DNA of 12,390 bases from contig CAYHKY010000045.1 in NCBI GenBank assembly GCA_964357355.1, positions 1-12,390 of the forward strand, given 5' to 3'. This DNA is from CAYHKY01 sp964357355. Lineage in GTDB: Bacteria > Patescibacteriota > Microgenomatia > UBA10105. Position numbers and translations under genes: made by a program. Shown one piece after another: positions 1 to 5,134 of this stretch (positions are counted from its first letter, which is position 1; every line of letters begins with the position of its first letter). The notes under the pieces were generated by a model. The model was not told the origin of the DNA. It searched no databases and worked only from the letters and a program-made list of their open reading frames with translations.

Positions 1-55
1 ACTTCTCGCCTTACCTACTATTCGTAGCGCGGCTCGAAGAGCGATCTTTGGCGGA

Positions 56-108
56 TTGTGTCACTTCTAAACTCTCCGCTTAAAACGGCTCGTTAAGAAT
101 TGACACAA
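56..108 (-). promoter_or_regulatory. Long imperfect stem-loop after the terminator
   Basis: TTGTGTCA (56-63) and TGACACAA (101-108) form a perfect 8-bp outer stem. Inside, TTCT/AGAA and CCG/CGG can extend the fold. The remaining bases to position 1 show no recognisable gene start; frames there lack a start codon. It may belong to the leader of the next, unseen operon, and its outer stem competes with the terminator's U-tract. Confidence 0.35.
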
Positions 109-143
109 AAAAATCGACCCCGGTGAGGTCGATTAGACTTCAT
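93..143 (-). CDS. Possible 16-aa leader peptide overlapping the terminator
   Basis: ATG at 143 opens a short frame, MKSNRPHRGRFFCVNS, ending at TAA 93. The whole terminator hairpin lies inside it, so a translating ribosome would prevent the hairpin from forming. There is no Shine-Dalgarno at normal spacing; the nearest AAGGAAA is about 20 nt upstream. The first eight residues resemble the RpoB start (MKSNAPHR), which may be chance. I treat it as speculative. Confidence 0.2.
   Translation of the reverse strand: MKSNRPHRGRFFCVNS
106..134 (-). terminator. Intrinsic terminator downstream of rpsJ
   Basis: The stem AATCGACC / GGTCGATT (112-119 with 127-134) has a 7-nt loop and is followed on the minus strand by seven T residues (107-113, partly shared with the stem). 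It is the best terminator in the window. It ends the rpsJ read-through transcript and also any transcript from the promoter at 203-231, so in the latter case it acts as an attenuator or as the end of a small RNA. Confidence 0.8.
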
Positions 144-196
144 CCGAGACTTTTGGTAATTTCCTTATGCTGGATTCTTATTTACCATCATAAAGG
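106..196 (-). ncRNA. Putative structured leader or small RNA of about 90 nt
   Basis: From the predicted start near 196 to the terminator at about 106, the transcript can form two interleaved stems: CCUUUAUG (189-196) with CAUAAGG (163-169, one bulge), and UGGUAA (182-187) with UUACCA (154-159). The order of the strands makes this a pseudoknot. A terminator hairpin follows. Promoter, fold and terminator together suggest a cis-regulatory leader for the next operon or a free small RNA. I do not recognise a known riboswitch or ribosomal-protein leader. Confidence 0.4.
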
Positions 197-202
197 AGAC
201 AA

Positions 203-231
203 AGTATACCAGAGTATCTCTACCAGCACAA
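203..231 (-). promoter_or_regulatory. Extended -10 promoter downstream of rpsJ
   Basis: -10 TATACT (203-208) is preceded by TGG, forming an extended -10, with a weak -35 TTGTGC (226-231) at 17 nt. The TGGTATA core matches that of the rpoB promoter. The predicted start is near 196, at the 5' edge of the structured segment that follows. Confidence 0.55.
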
Positions 232-249
232 TTCTGATACGAAATATGC

Positions 250-281
250 GATACGTGACATGAATTCCCATCTCACGTATC
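250..281. repeat. 9-bp inverted repeat downstream of rpsJ
   Basis: GATACGTGA (250-258) pairs with TCACGTATC (273-281) around a 14-nt loop. The surrounding bases hold further ACGTAT-like copies. No U-tract follows on either strand, so it is not a standard intrinsic terminator; it may stabilise the rpsJ mRNA end or be a protein site. Confidence 0.5.
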
Positions 282-293
282 ACTTATTACGTA

Positions 294-602
294 TTACATT
301 TTGATCTCAACATCCACTCCTGCAGGTAACTCCAAATGCATCAGTTGATCAATGGTTTTATCGGTAGGTTCCAAAATATCAATTAACCGTTTATGCGTCT
401 TGATCATGAAATCTTCCCGGGCATCTTTGTCGGTAAAGGGAGATTTCGCTACAGAAAAGTGTTGTTTGTTAGTTGGTAGCGGGATAGGCCCAGCAATTTT
501 GGCTCCCGTCCGGATCGCCGTATCCAATATCTGCTGACAACACGCATCAATAATACGTGCGTCATATGCTTTTAATCTGACTCGAATTCGTCCTTTTGGC
601 AT
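294..602 (-). CDS. rpsJ: 30S ribosomal protein S10 (NusE)
   Basis: S10 is a head protein of the small subunit and, as NusE, pairs with NusB in antitermination complexes and with NusG to link transcription and translation. The 102-aa protein matches the family over its full length: KGRIRVRLKAYDARIID at the start, RTGAKIAGPIPLPT in the extended loop, THKRLIDILEPTDKTID, and the C-terminal LPAGVDVEIKM. It is the first gene of the classical S10 operon and here follows tuf by 94 nt, as in many bacteria. rplC, the usual next gene, is not found in the 293 nt that remain downstream. No Shine-Dalgarno precedes the ATG (GCACTTTAAATT). The stop is TAA. It probably receives read-through from tuf past the hairpin at 636-664, with a weak TATAAA upstream. 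Confidence 0.98.
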   Translation of the reverse strand: MPKGRIRVRLKAYDARIIDACCQQILDTAIRTGAKIAGPIPLPTNKQHFSVAKSPFTDKDAREDFMIKTHKRLIDILEPTDKTIDQLMHLELPAGVDVEIKM

Positions 603-635
603 AATTTAAAGTGCAGTAACTTTTATAAAGAACAA

Positions 636-664
636 ATACACGGGAATTTACTCTTCCCGTGTAT
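636..664 (-). terminator. Hairpin between tuf and rpsJ (probable partial terminator)
   Basis: A perfect 11-bp inverted repeat, ATACACGGGAA / TTCCCGTGTAT, with a 7-nt loop. On the minus strand it is followed by TTTGTTCTTT, U-rich but interrupted, so termination is probably incomplete. It would separate high-level tuf mRNA from rpsJ or act as a processing or stability element. A TATAAA follows a few bases later but has no convincing -35. Confidence 0.6.
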
Positions 665-696
665 AATTTTATATTATCCTGACAATCTAAATCGAA

Positions 697-1884
697 TTAG
701 GCGATTATCTTGGTGATAACTCCGGCTCCGACTGTGTGACCGCCTTCACGAATGGCGAAACGCAAGCCTTCTTCCAGAGCCACAGGCACAATGAGTTTCA
801 CTTTGCCCTTAAAAGTATCTCCAGGCATGACCATCTCAACACCAGTTGGTAAAGTCACTTCACCTGTAACATCAGTTGTCCTGATGTAAAACTGCGGTCT
901 GTATCCGGTAAAAAATGGCGTATGACGTCCGCCTTCTTCTTTGGCCAAAACGTAGATTTCCGTTTCAAACTCGGTATGCGGTTTGACTGATCCGGGTTTG
1001 GCTAATACTTGTCCGCGCTCAACTTGATCTTTCTCAACACCCCTAAGAAGTACGCCGACATTGTCACCAGCTTGACCTTCATCGAGGATTTTTCTGAACA
1101 TCTCAACACCGGTAACGACTGTCGACTGGGTTGCTTTGACACCGACGATCTCGATCGTTTCATTGACTTTGACGCGACCCCGCTCGACCCTTCCGGTAAC
1201 TACAGTGCCCCGGCCTTTGATCGAGAAGACGTCTTCGATAGGCATCAAGAATGGTTTATCAAGGTCACGAACCGGAGTCGGGATGTATTCATCTGCCTTG
1301 TCCATTAGTTCTAGGATAGCTTCCTGAGCTTTTTCGTCTCCTTGCAGAGCTTTGAGAGCTGAACCACGAACAATTGGGGTTTTATCTCCCGGATAACCGT
1401 ATTTGGTCAAAAGCTCTCTTACTTCCATCTCAACCAAATCCAAAAGTTCAGCATCAGCAACCATATCAACTTTGTTCAGAAACACCACAATTGCGGGTAC
1501 ATTAACCTGCTTGGCAAGCAATATGTGTTCTCGAGTCTGGGGCATAGGTCCGTCCGGAGCTGACACGACCAAAATAGCTCCATCCATCTGTGCGGCACCC
1601 GTAATCATGTTTTTCACATAATCAGCGTGTCCTGGAGCATCGATATGTGCATAATGACGTTTTGCTGTCTCGTATTCACCGTGGTGGATATTGATGGTGA
1701 CGCCGCGGGCACGTTCTTCGGGAGCATTGTCAATGTCTTCGTATTTTTTGGCTTCTGCCCAACCTTTTTTGGATAATACTTGAGTAATAGCTGCGGTTAA
1801 TGTAGTTTTACCGTGATCAACATGTCCAATTGTTCCGATGTTGACATGGGTTTTATTTCTTTGAAAAGTTTTTTGGTCTGCCAT
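697..1884 (-). CDS. tuf: Translation elongation factor Tu
   Basis: EF-Tu delivers aminoacyl-tRNA to the ribosomal A site as a GTP complex and is normally one of the most abundant cell proteins. The 395-aa sequence is full length. It has G1 GHVDHGKT (20-27), switch I RGVTI (60-64), G3 DAPGH (82-86) with the catalytic histidine H86, G4 NKVD (137-140) and a GSALKAL-type G5. Domain 2 includes FSIKGRGTVVTGRVERG, and domain 3 ends GGHTVGAGVITKIIA. A minor feature is SAPDGPMPQTREH, where most bacteria have SAADG. The start is secure: AAGGAGG lies 8 nt upstream. This is the best Shine-Dalgarno in the window, consistent with high expression. It is preceded by a 71-nt gap with a candidate promoter and followed by a strong hairpin before rpsJ. 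Confidence 0.98.
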   Translation of the reverse strand: MADQKTFQRNKTHVNIGTIGHVDHGKTTLTAAITQVLSKKGWAEAKKYEDIDNAPEERARGVTINIHHGEYETAKRHYAHIDAPGHADYVKNMITGAAQMDGAILVVSAPDGPMPQTREHILLAKQVNVPAIVVFLNKVDMVADAELLDLVEMEVRELLTKYGYPGDKTPIVRGSALKALQGDEKAQEAILELMDKADEYIPTPVRDLDKPFLMPIEDVFSIKGRGTVVTGRVERGRVKVNETIEIVGVKATQSTVVTGVEMFRKILDEGQAGDNVGVLLRGVEKDQVERGQVLAKPGSVKPHTEFETEIYVLAKEEGGRHTPFFTGYRPQFYIRTTDVTGEVTLPTGVEMVMPGDTFKGKVKLIVPVALEEGLRFAIREGGHTVGAGVITKIIA

Positions 1885-1892
1885 ATTAATTT

Positions 1893-1899
1893 CCTCCTT
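1893..1899 (-). promoter_or_regulatory. Ribosome binding site of tuf
   Basis: AAGGAGG lies 8 nt before the ATG and is a near-complete anti-Shine-Dalgarno match. It is the strongest such site in the window; rpoB, rpsG, fusA and rpsJ have none. Confidence 0.9.
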
Positions 1900-1942
1900 G
1901 TTATAAAAAGTTTAATTTAACCAACTAGATCAATGAGATTTA

Positions 1943-1972
1943 ATTGTAACATACCCTACGCTTGCTTTGCAA
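1943..1972 (-). promoter_or_regulatory. Candidate promoter of tuf
   Basis: -35 TTGCAA (1967-1972, inside the end of fusA), an 18-nt spacer and -10 TACAAT (1943-1948), with TGT before the -10 giving an extended -10. It would produce a leader of about 50 nt before tuf. Extra tuf promoters in or after fusA are known in other bacteria and would explain higher EF-Tu than EF-G output. Confidence 0.4.
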
Positions 1973-4064
1973 TAATCTTTTCTGCAATGTTTTTTGGCAC
2001 CTCTTCATAATGGCTTGGTTCCATATAATACGCTGCCCGGCCTTGAGACATACTTCTCAGAGTCGTTGCATAACCCGCAAGTTCGGCCAAAGGAACCTGG
2101 GCAATAATCAGCCTTACGATACCCCGAGTTTCAGTACCCATAATTTGCGCCCGCTTGGCCGACAGATCACCGATCACATCTCCCATAAATTCATCAGGTG
2201 TGGTAACTTCAACTTTCATGATTGGCTCAAGAAGCACCGGATCTGCCTGCTTGGCGCCATTCTGAAAAGCCATAGAACCTGCTATTTTAAATGCCATTTC
2301 TGAAGAATCGACATCATGGTAAGAACCGTCATAGAGCGTCACTTTGATATCAACCATCGGGAACCCTGCTACAACGCCATTTTCCATAGCTTCCCTGACT
2401 CCTTTGTCAACTGCCGGAATATATTCATTTGGGATGGTGGCACCTTTGATAGCGTCAATATATTCATACCCCTCACCCCTACCTTTTGGTTCCAATCTGA
2501 TCAAACAGTGACCGTATTGACCCCGTCCGCCGGATTGTCTAATGTATTTTCCTTCACCTTCTGCCAAGCGTTTTATAGTTTCTTTATATGCTACTTGAGG
2601 AGCGCCTACCGCCGCATCAACTTTAAATTCGCGTTTCATTCTGTCAACCAAAATTTCCAGGTGCAATTCACCCATGCCCCAAATAATTGTTTGACCGGTT
2701 TCAAGATTTGATTTGATTTTAAATGTGGGGTCTTCTTCAGCGAGACGTTGTAGTGCGTATCCCATTTTTTCCTGGTCGGCTTTGCTTTTAGGTTCAATCG
2801 CCAGTGAAATAACCGGATCAGGGAAGGAAATTTTTTCCAAAATAATAGGATTATTTTCATCACACAAAGTATTTCCGGTAATTGTATCTTTAACGCCAAC
2901 CAATGCCACTATTTCTCCGGCGTAAGCTATTTCAATTTCTTCGCGCTTATTGGCATGCATAAGTAAAATCCTACCCACACGTTCTTTGAGGCCTTTATTC
3001 GAGTTATAAACGTATGAACCAGAACTTACCTTCCCTGAATAAATACGGACGTAAGTGAGTTTACCCACATGAGGATCAATTTGAATTTTAAACGCGAGCC
3101 CGGCAAATGGAGCTTCATTTTTTGGCTGACGTGTTTCTTTGAGAGACGGGTCTCGGGGATTTTCTCCTTGGATTGAAGGCACGTCCAAAGGAGATGGAAG
3201 GTAATCAACCACCGCATCAAGAAGCGGTTGCACGCCCTTGTTCCGCAAACTGGTCCCACAATAAATCGGCACCAGTTTGTAGGCAATCGTCGCTTTCCTA
3301 AGTGCCGCTTTTAATTCATCAATCGTGAGCTCAACCCCGTTCAGGTATTTTTCCAACAGTTGGTCATCTGTTTCAGCTATCCTCTCAATAAGTGCGGCGC
3401 GTGATTTTTCTACCTCAACAAGCAATTCTTGGGGAATTTCCGGAAGAATATCATAAGTTGATCCCAACTCATCACTGCCCCACACAAGAGCTTTACGGGT
3501 GAGGAGGTCCACCGAGCCACAAAATGTAGATTCTCTGCCAATTGGAACAACCATAACGGCGGTGCGTGCTCCCAAACGATCTTCAATCATGCCGATAGTC
3601 CGCCTGAAATCAGCGCCAACTTTGTCCATTTTATTAATGAAACAAATTCTGGGTACATGATATTTATCCGCTTGATGCCAAACGGTTTCTGATTGGGATT
3701 GGACACCTTCTTCTGCATCAAGCACAGTGATACCTCCATCCAAAACCCGGAGCGATCTTTCGACTTCAGCGGTAAAGTCTACATGACCCGGAGTATCAAT
3801 AATGTTAATGCGGATGTCATTCCAAAAAGTGGTGGTAGCGGCAGAAACAATCGTAATTCCCCGTTCCCGTTCTTGATCCATCCAATCCATCTGAGTTGTC
3901 CCTTCATCAATGTCTCCTATTTTATAGGTCCTGCCAGTATAAAAAAGAATCCGCTCCGTTGTCGTTGTCTTACCCGCGTCAATATGGGCAATAATGCCAA
4001 TGTTACGCACTTTGTCAAGCCCAACGTTACGATTTTTTGTGATAATTGATTGTTGCTGTGCCAT
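1956..4064 (-). CDS. fusA: Translation elongation factor G
   Basis: EF-G is the GTPase that drives translocation of mRNA and tRNA and, with ribosome recycling factor, splits spent ribosomes. The 702-aa protein has the full GTPase set: G1 AHIDAGKT (26-33), switch I RGITI (68-72), G3 DTPGH (90-94) and G4 NKMD (144-147). Domain III carries GMGELHLEI. Domain IV starts at RQSGGRGQYGH and has the tip loop SYHDVDSSE with its conserved histidine. The C-terminal domain V is complete, ending SHYEEVPKNIAEKIIA. I see no truncation or missing catalytic residue, so this is a canonical EF-G rather than a tetracycline-protection or second-copy relative. The ATG has no Shine-Dalgarno; it follows a run of seven A residues and shares the context AATCTATGGC with rpsG. 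The stop is TAG, and the -35 box of a likely tuf promoter overlaps the 3' end. Confidence 0.98.
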   Translation of the reverse strand: MAQQQSIITKNRNVGLDKVRNIGIIAHIDAGKTTTTERILFYTGRTYKIGDIDEGTTQMDWMDQERERGITIVSAATTTFWNDIRINIIDTPGHVDFTAEVERSLRVLDGGITVLDAEEGVQSQSETVWHQADKYHVPRICFINKMDKVGADFRRTIGMIEDRLGARTAVMVVPIGRESTFCGSVDLLTRKALVWGSDELGSTYDILPEIPQELLVEVEKSRAALIERIAETDDQLLEKYLNGVELTIDELKAALRKATIAYKLVPIYCGTSLRNKGVQPLLDAVVDYLPSPLDVPSIQGENPRDPSLKETRQPKNEAPFAGLAFKIQIDPHVGKLTYVRIYSGKVSSGSYVYNSNKGLKERVGRILLMHANKREEIEIAYAGEIVALVGVKDTITGNTLCDENNPIILEKISFPDPVISLAIEPKSKADQEKMGYALQRLAEEDPTFKIKSNLETGQTIIWGMGELHLEILVDRMKREFKVDAAVGAPQVAYKETIKRLAEGEGKYIRQSGGRGQYGHCLIRLEPKGRGEGYEYIDAIKGATIPNEYIPAVDKGVREAMENGVVAGFPMVDIKVTLYDGSYHDVDSSEMAFKIAGSMAFQNGAKQADPVLLEPIMKVEVTTPDEFMGDVIGDLSAKRAQIMGTETRGIVRLIIAQVPLAELAGYATTLRSMSQGRAAYYMEPSHYEEVPKNIAEKIIAKQA

Positions 4065-4108
4065 AGATTTTTTTGAGGGTTGAAATTAGATATTGGAAGC
4101 CAGATCCC

Positions 4109-4588
4109 TCACCACCTGAAATGGGCAAACGCGCGGTTGGCCTCTGCCATGCGGTGTACAGTATCCCGCTTTTTTATTGATTCGCCTTGATTTTTGAGGA
4201 TGTCGCTAAATTCCGCTGCTAATTTTTCCGAAAAGGTATGGAACTCTTTATTTGATCGTTTTTTAGCAGATTGAATAATCCAACGGATCGCCAGTGAAGT
4301 ACGTCTGTCACCGCGTACTTCTATAGGAACTTGATATGAAGCACCGCCAACTCTCCTTGGTCGTATTTCCATACGTGGTCCTACTGCCCCGATTGCCGTT
4401 TCAAATGCTTTTAAAGGTTCCTGGCCTTCTTTGGAAAGCAATGACAATGCCTGGTATACCTGTTTCTGCGCCACTGTTTTTTTACCGTCACGCATCAGCC
4501 GATTGATAAATTTGACCATCAGCCTACTTCCGTATATCGGATCAGGTTCAAGGATTCTTTTTTGTAAAATTTTTCTCGAACGAGCCAT
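4109..4588 (-). CDS. rpsG: 30S ribosomal protein S7
   Basis: S7 binds the 3' major domain of 16S rRNA, nucleates assembly of the 30S head and contacts E-site tRNA. It is also the usual translational repressor of str operons. At 159 aa it is close to the typical 156. It has the family start MARSRKILQKR, the RLMVKFINRLMRDGKK segment, the RPRRVGGASYQVP beta-hairpin region that contacts mRNA and tRNA, the RWIIQSAKKR helix, and the C-terminal HRMAEANRAFAHFRW. The stop is TGA, which helps exclude a code where UGA is glycine. It lies 12 nt after rpsL and 44 nt before fusA. No Shine-Dalgarno precedes the ATG; the upstream bases are A/T-rich (AACATTTTAATCT). Whether S7 represses this operon as in E. 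coli cannot be read from the short spacer. Confidence 0.98.
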   Translation of the reverse strand: MARSRKILQKRILEPDPIYGSRLMVKFINRLMRDGKKTVAQKQVYQALSLLSKEGQEPLKAFETAIGAVGPRMEIRPRRVGGASYQVPIEVRGDRRTSLAIRWIIQSAKKRSNKEFHTFSEKLAAEFSDILKNQGESIKKRDTVHRMAEANRAFAHFRW

Positions 4589-4600
4589 AGATTAAAATGT

Positions 4601-5068
4601 TTAAGCAGCGGGCGGTGTTACTGCAGGAGGTGCTGCTGTTTTAGCTGCTACCGCTACCCCACCAGATTTCTTTGCGCCATAGCGAGATCTGCCTTGTTTT
4701 CGTCCTGCTACACCTGTAGTGTCATATTTACCTCTGACAATATGATATTTCACACCAGGCAAATCTTGCACCCGGCCGCCTTCTACCATGACAATCGCAT
4801 GTTCCGTCAATTCATGACCGATTCCGGGAATATACGCAGTAACTTCTTGCTTATTTGAAAGGCGCACCCGGGCAACTTTACGCAGTGCCGAATTAGGTTT
4901 TTTCGGTGTCATCGTTTTGACCAGCGTCACCACACCACGTTTTTGTGAAGCTATAAGCGGTTTGAACAATCTGTCTTTGGCGTTATAAAATCTCCGGAGA
5001 GCCGTAGATTTGATTTTTTTTTGTCCTTTGGTTCTGCCTTTACGGACAAGCTGATTTATTGTTGGCAT
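4601..5068 (-). CDS. rpsL: 30S ribosomal protein S12
   Basis: S12 lines the decoding centre of the small subunit and affects accuracy and streptomycin response. The protein is 155 aa, longer than the usual 124-140. The N-terminus (MPTINQLVRKGR) is followed by an expanded basic stretch (residues 13-41) before QKRGVV. The conserved loops are TPKKPNSALRK (54-64) and GGRVQDLPGV (97-106). In the second loop the usual lysine before Asp is glutamine (Q101, codon at 4766-4768); the Asp normally modified by RimO is kept (D102). Residues 136-155 form an extra tail rich in alanine and proline, beyond the usual lysine-rich end. It is the first gene of the str operon, behind its own promoter. A GAGGA sits 15 nt from the ATG, too far for a normal Shine-Dalgarno. 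The stop is TAA, and rpsG starts 12 nt later. Confidence 0.98.
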   Translation of the reverse strand: MPTINQLVRKGRTKGQKKIKSTALRRFYNAKDRLFKPLIASQKRGVVTLVKTMTPKKPNSALRKVARVRLSNKQEVTAYIPGIGHELTEHAIVMVEGGRVQDLPGVKYHIVRGKYDTTGVAGRKQGRSRYGAKKSGGVAVAAKTAAPPAVTPPAA

Positions 5069-5105
5069 ATTCTTATTTTTAAATCCTCAAATGTATAAGG
5101 AAGCA

Positions 5106-5134
5106 ATTATACTGTAGGCACGTATTTTACTCAA
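5106..5134 (-). promoter_or_regulatory. Promoter of rpsL-rpsG-fusA
   Basis: A perfect -10 TATAAT (5106-5111) lies 17 nt from -35 TTGAGT (5129-5134, 4 of 6 consensus). The -35 box overlaps the last codons and stop of rpoC, so str genes can be transcribed both from here and by read-through from rpoBC. The predicted start is near 5099, giving a leader of about 30 nt. Confidence 0.75.

Noticed and set aside
1..60. Possible tRNA or start of rplC at the left edge.
   Set aside because: No T-arm with paired stems or cloverleaf can be formed, and the open minus frame there lacks a start codon and any L3-like sequence.
100..128. TTGACA on the plus strand at 100-105 as a promoter.
   Set aside because: No -10-like hexamer occurs at 16-18 nt; the bases are explained by the stem and terminator read on the other strand.
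165..191. 8-codon ORF MMVNKNPA within the putative leader.
   Set aside because: It has no ribosome binding site, is very short and overlaps the proposed pseudoknot stems; chance is the simplest explanation.
4109..4111. Recoding of UGA as glycine, as in some CPR lineages.
   Set aside because: TGA falls exactly at the family-typical C-terminal ends of S7 and RpoB and is absent inside the genes, so it is a normal stop here.
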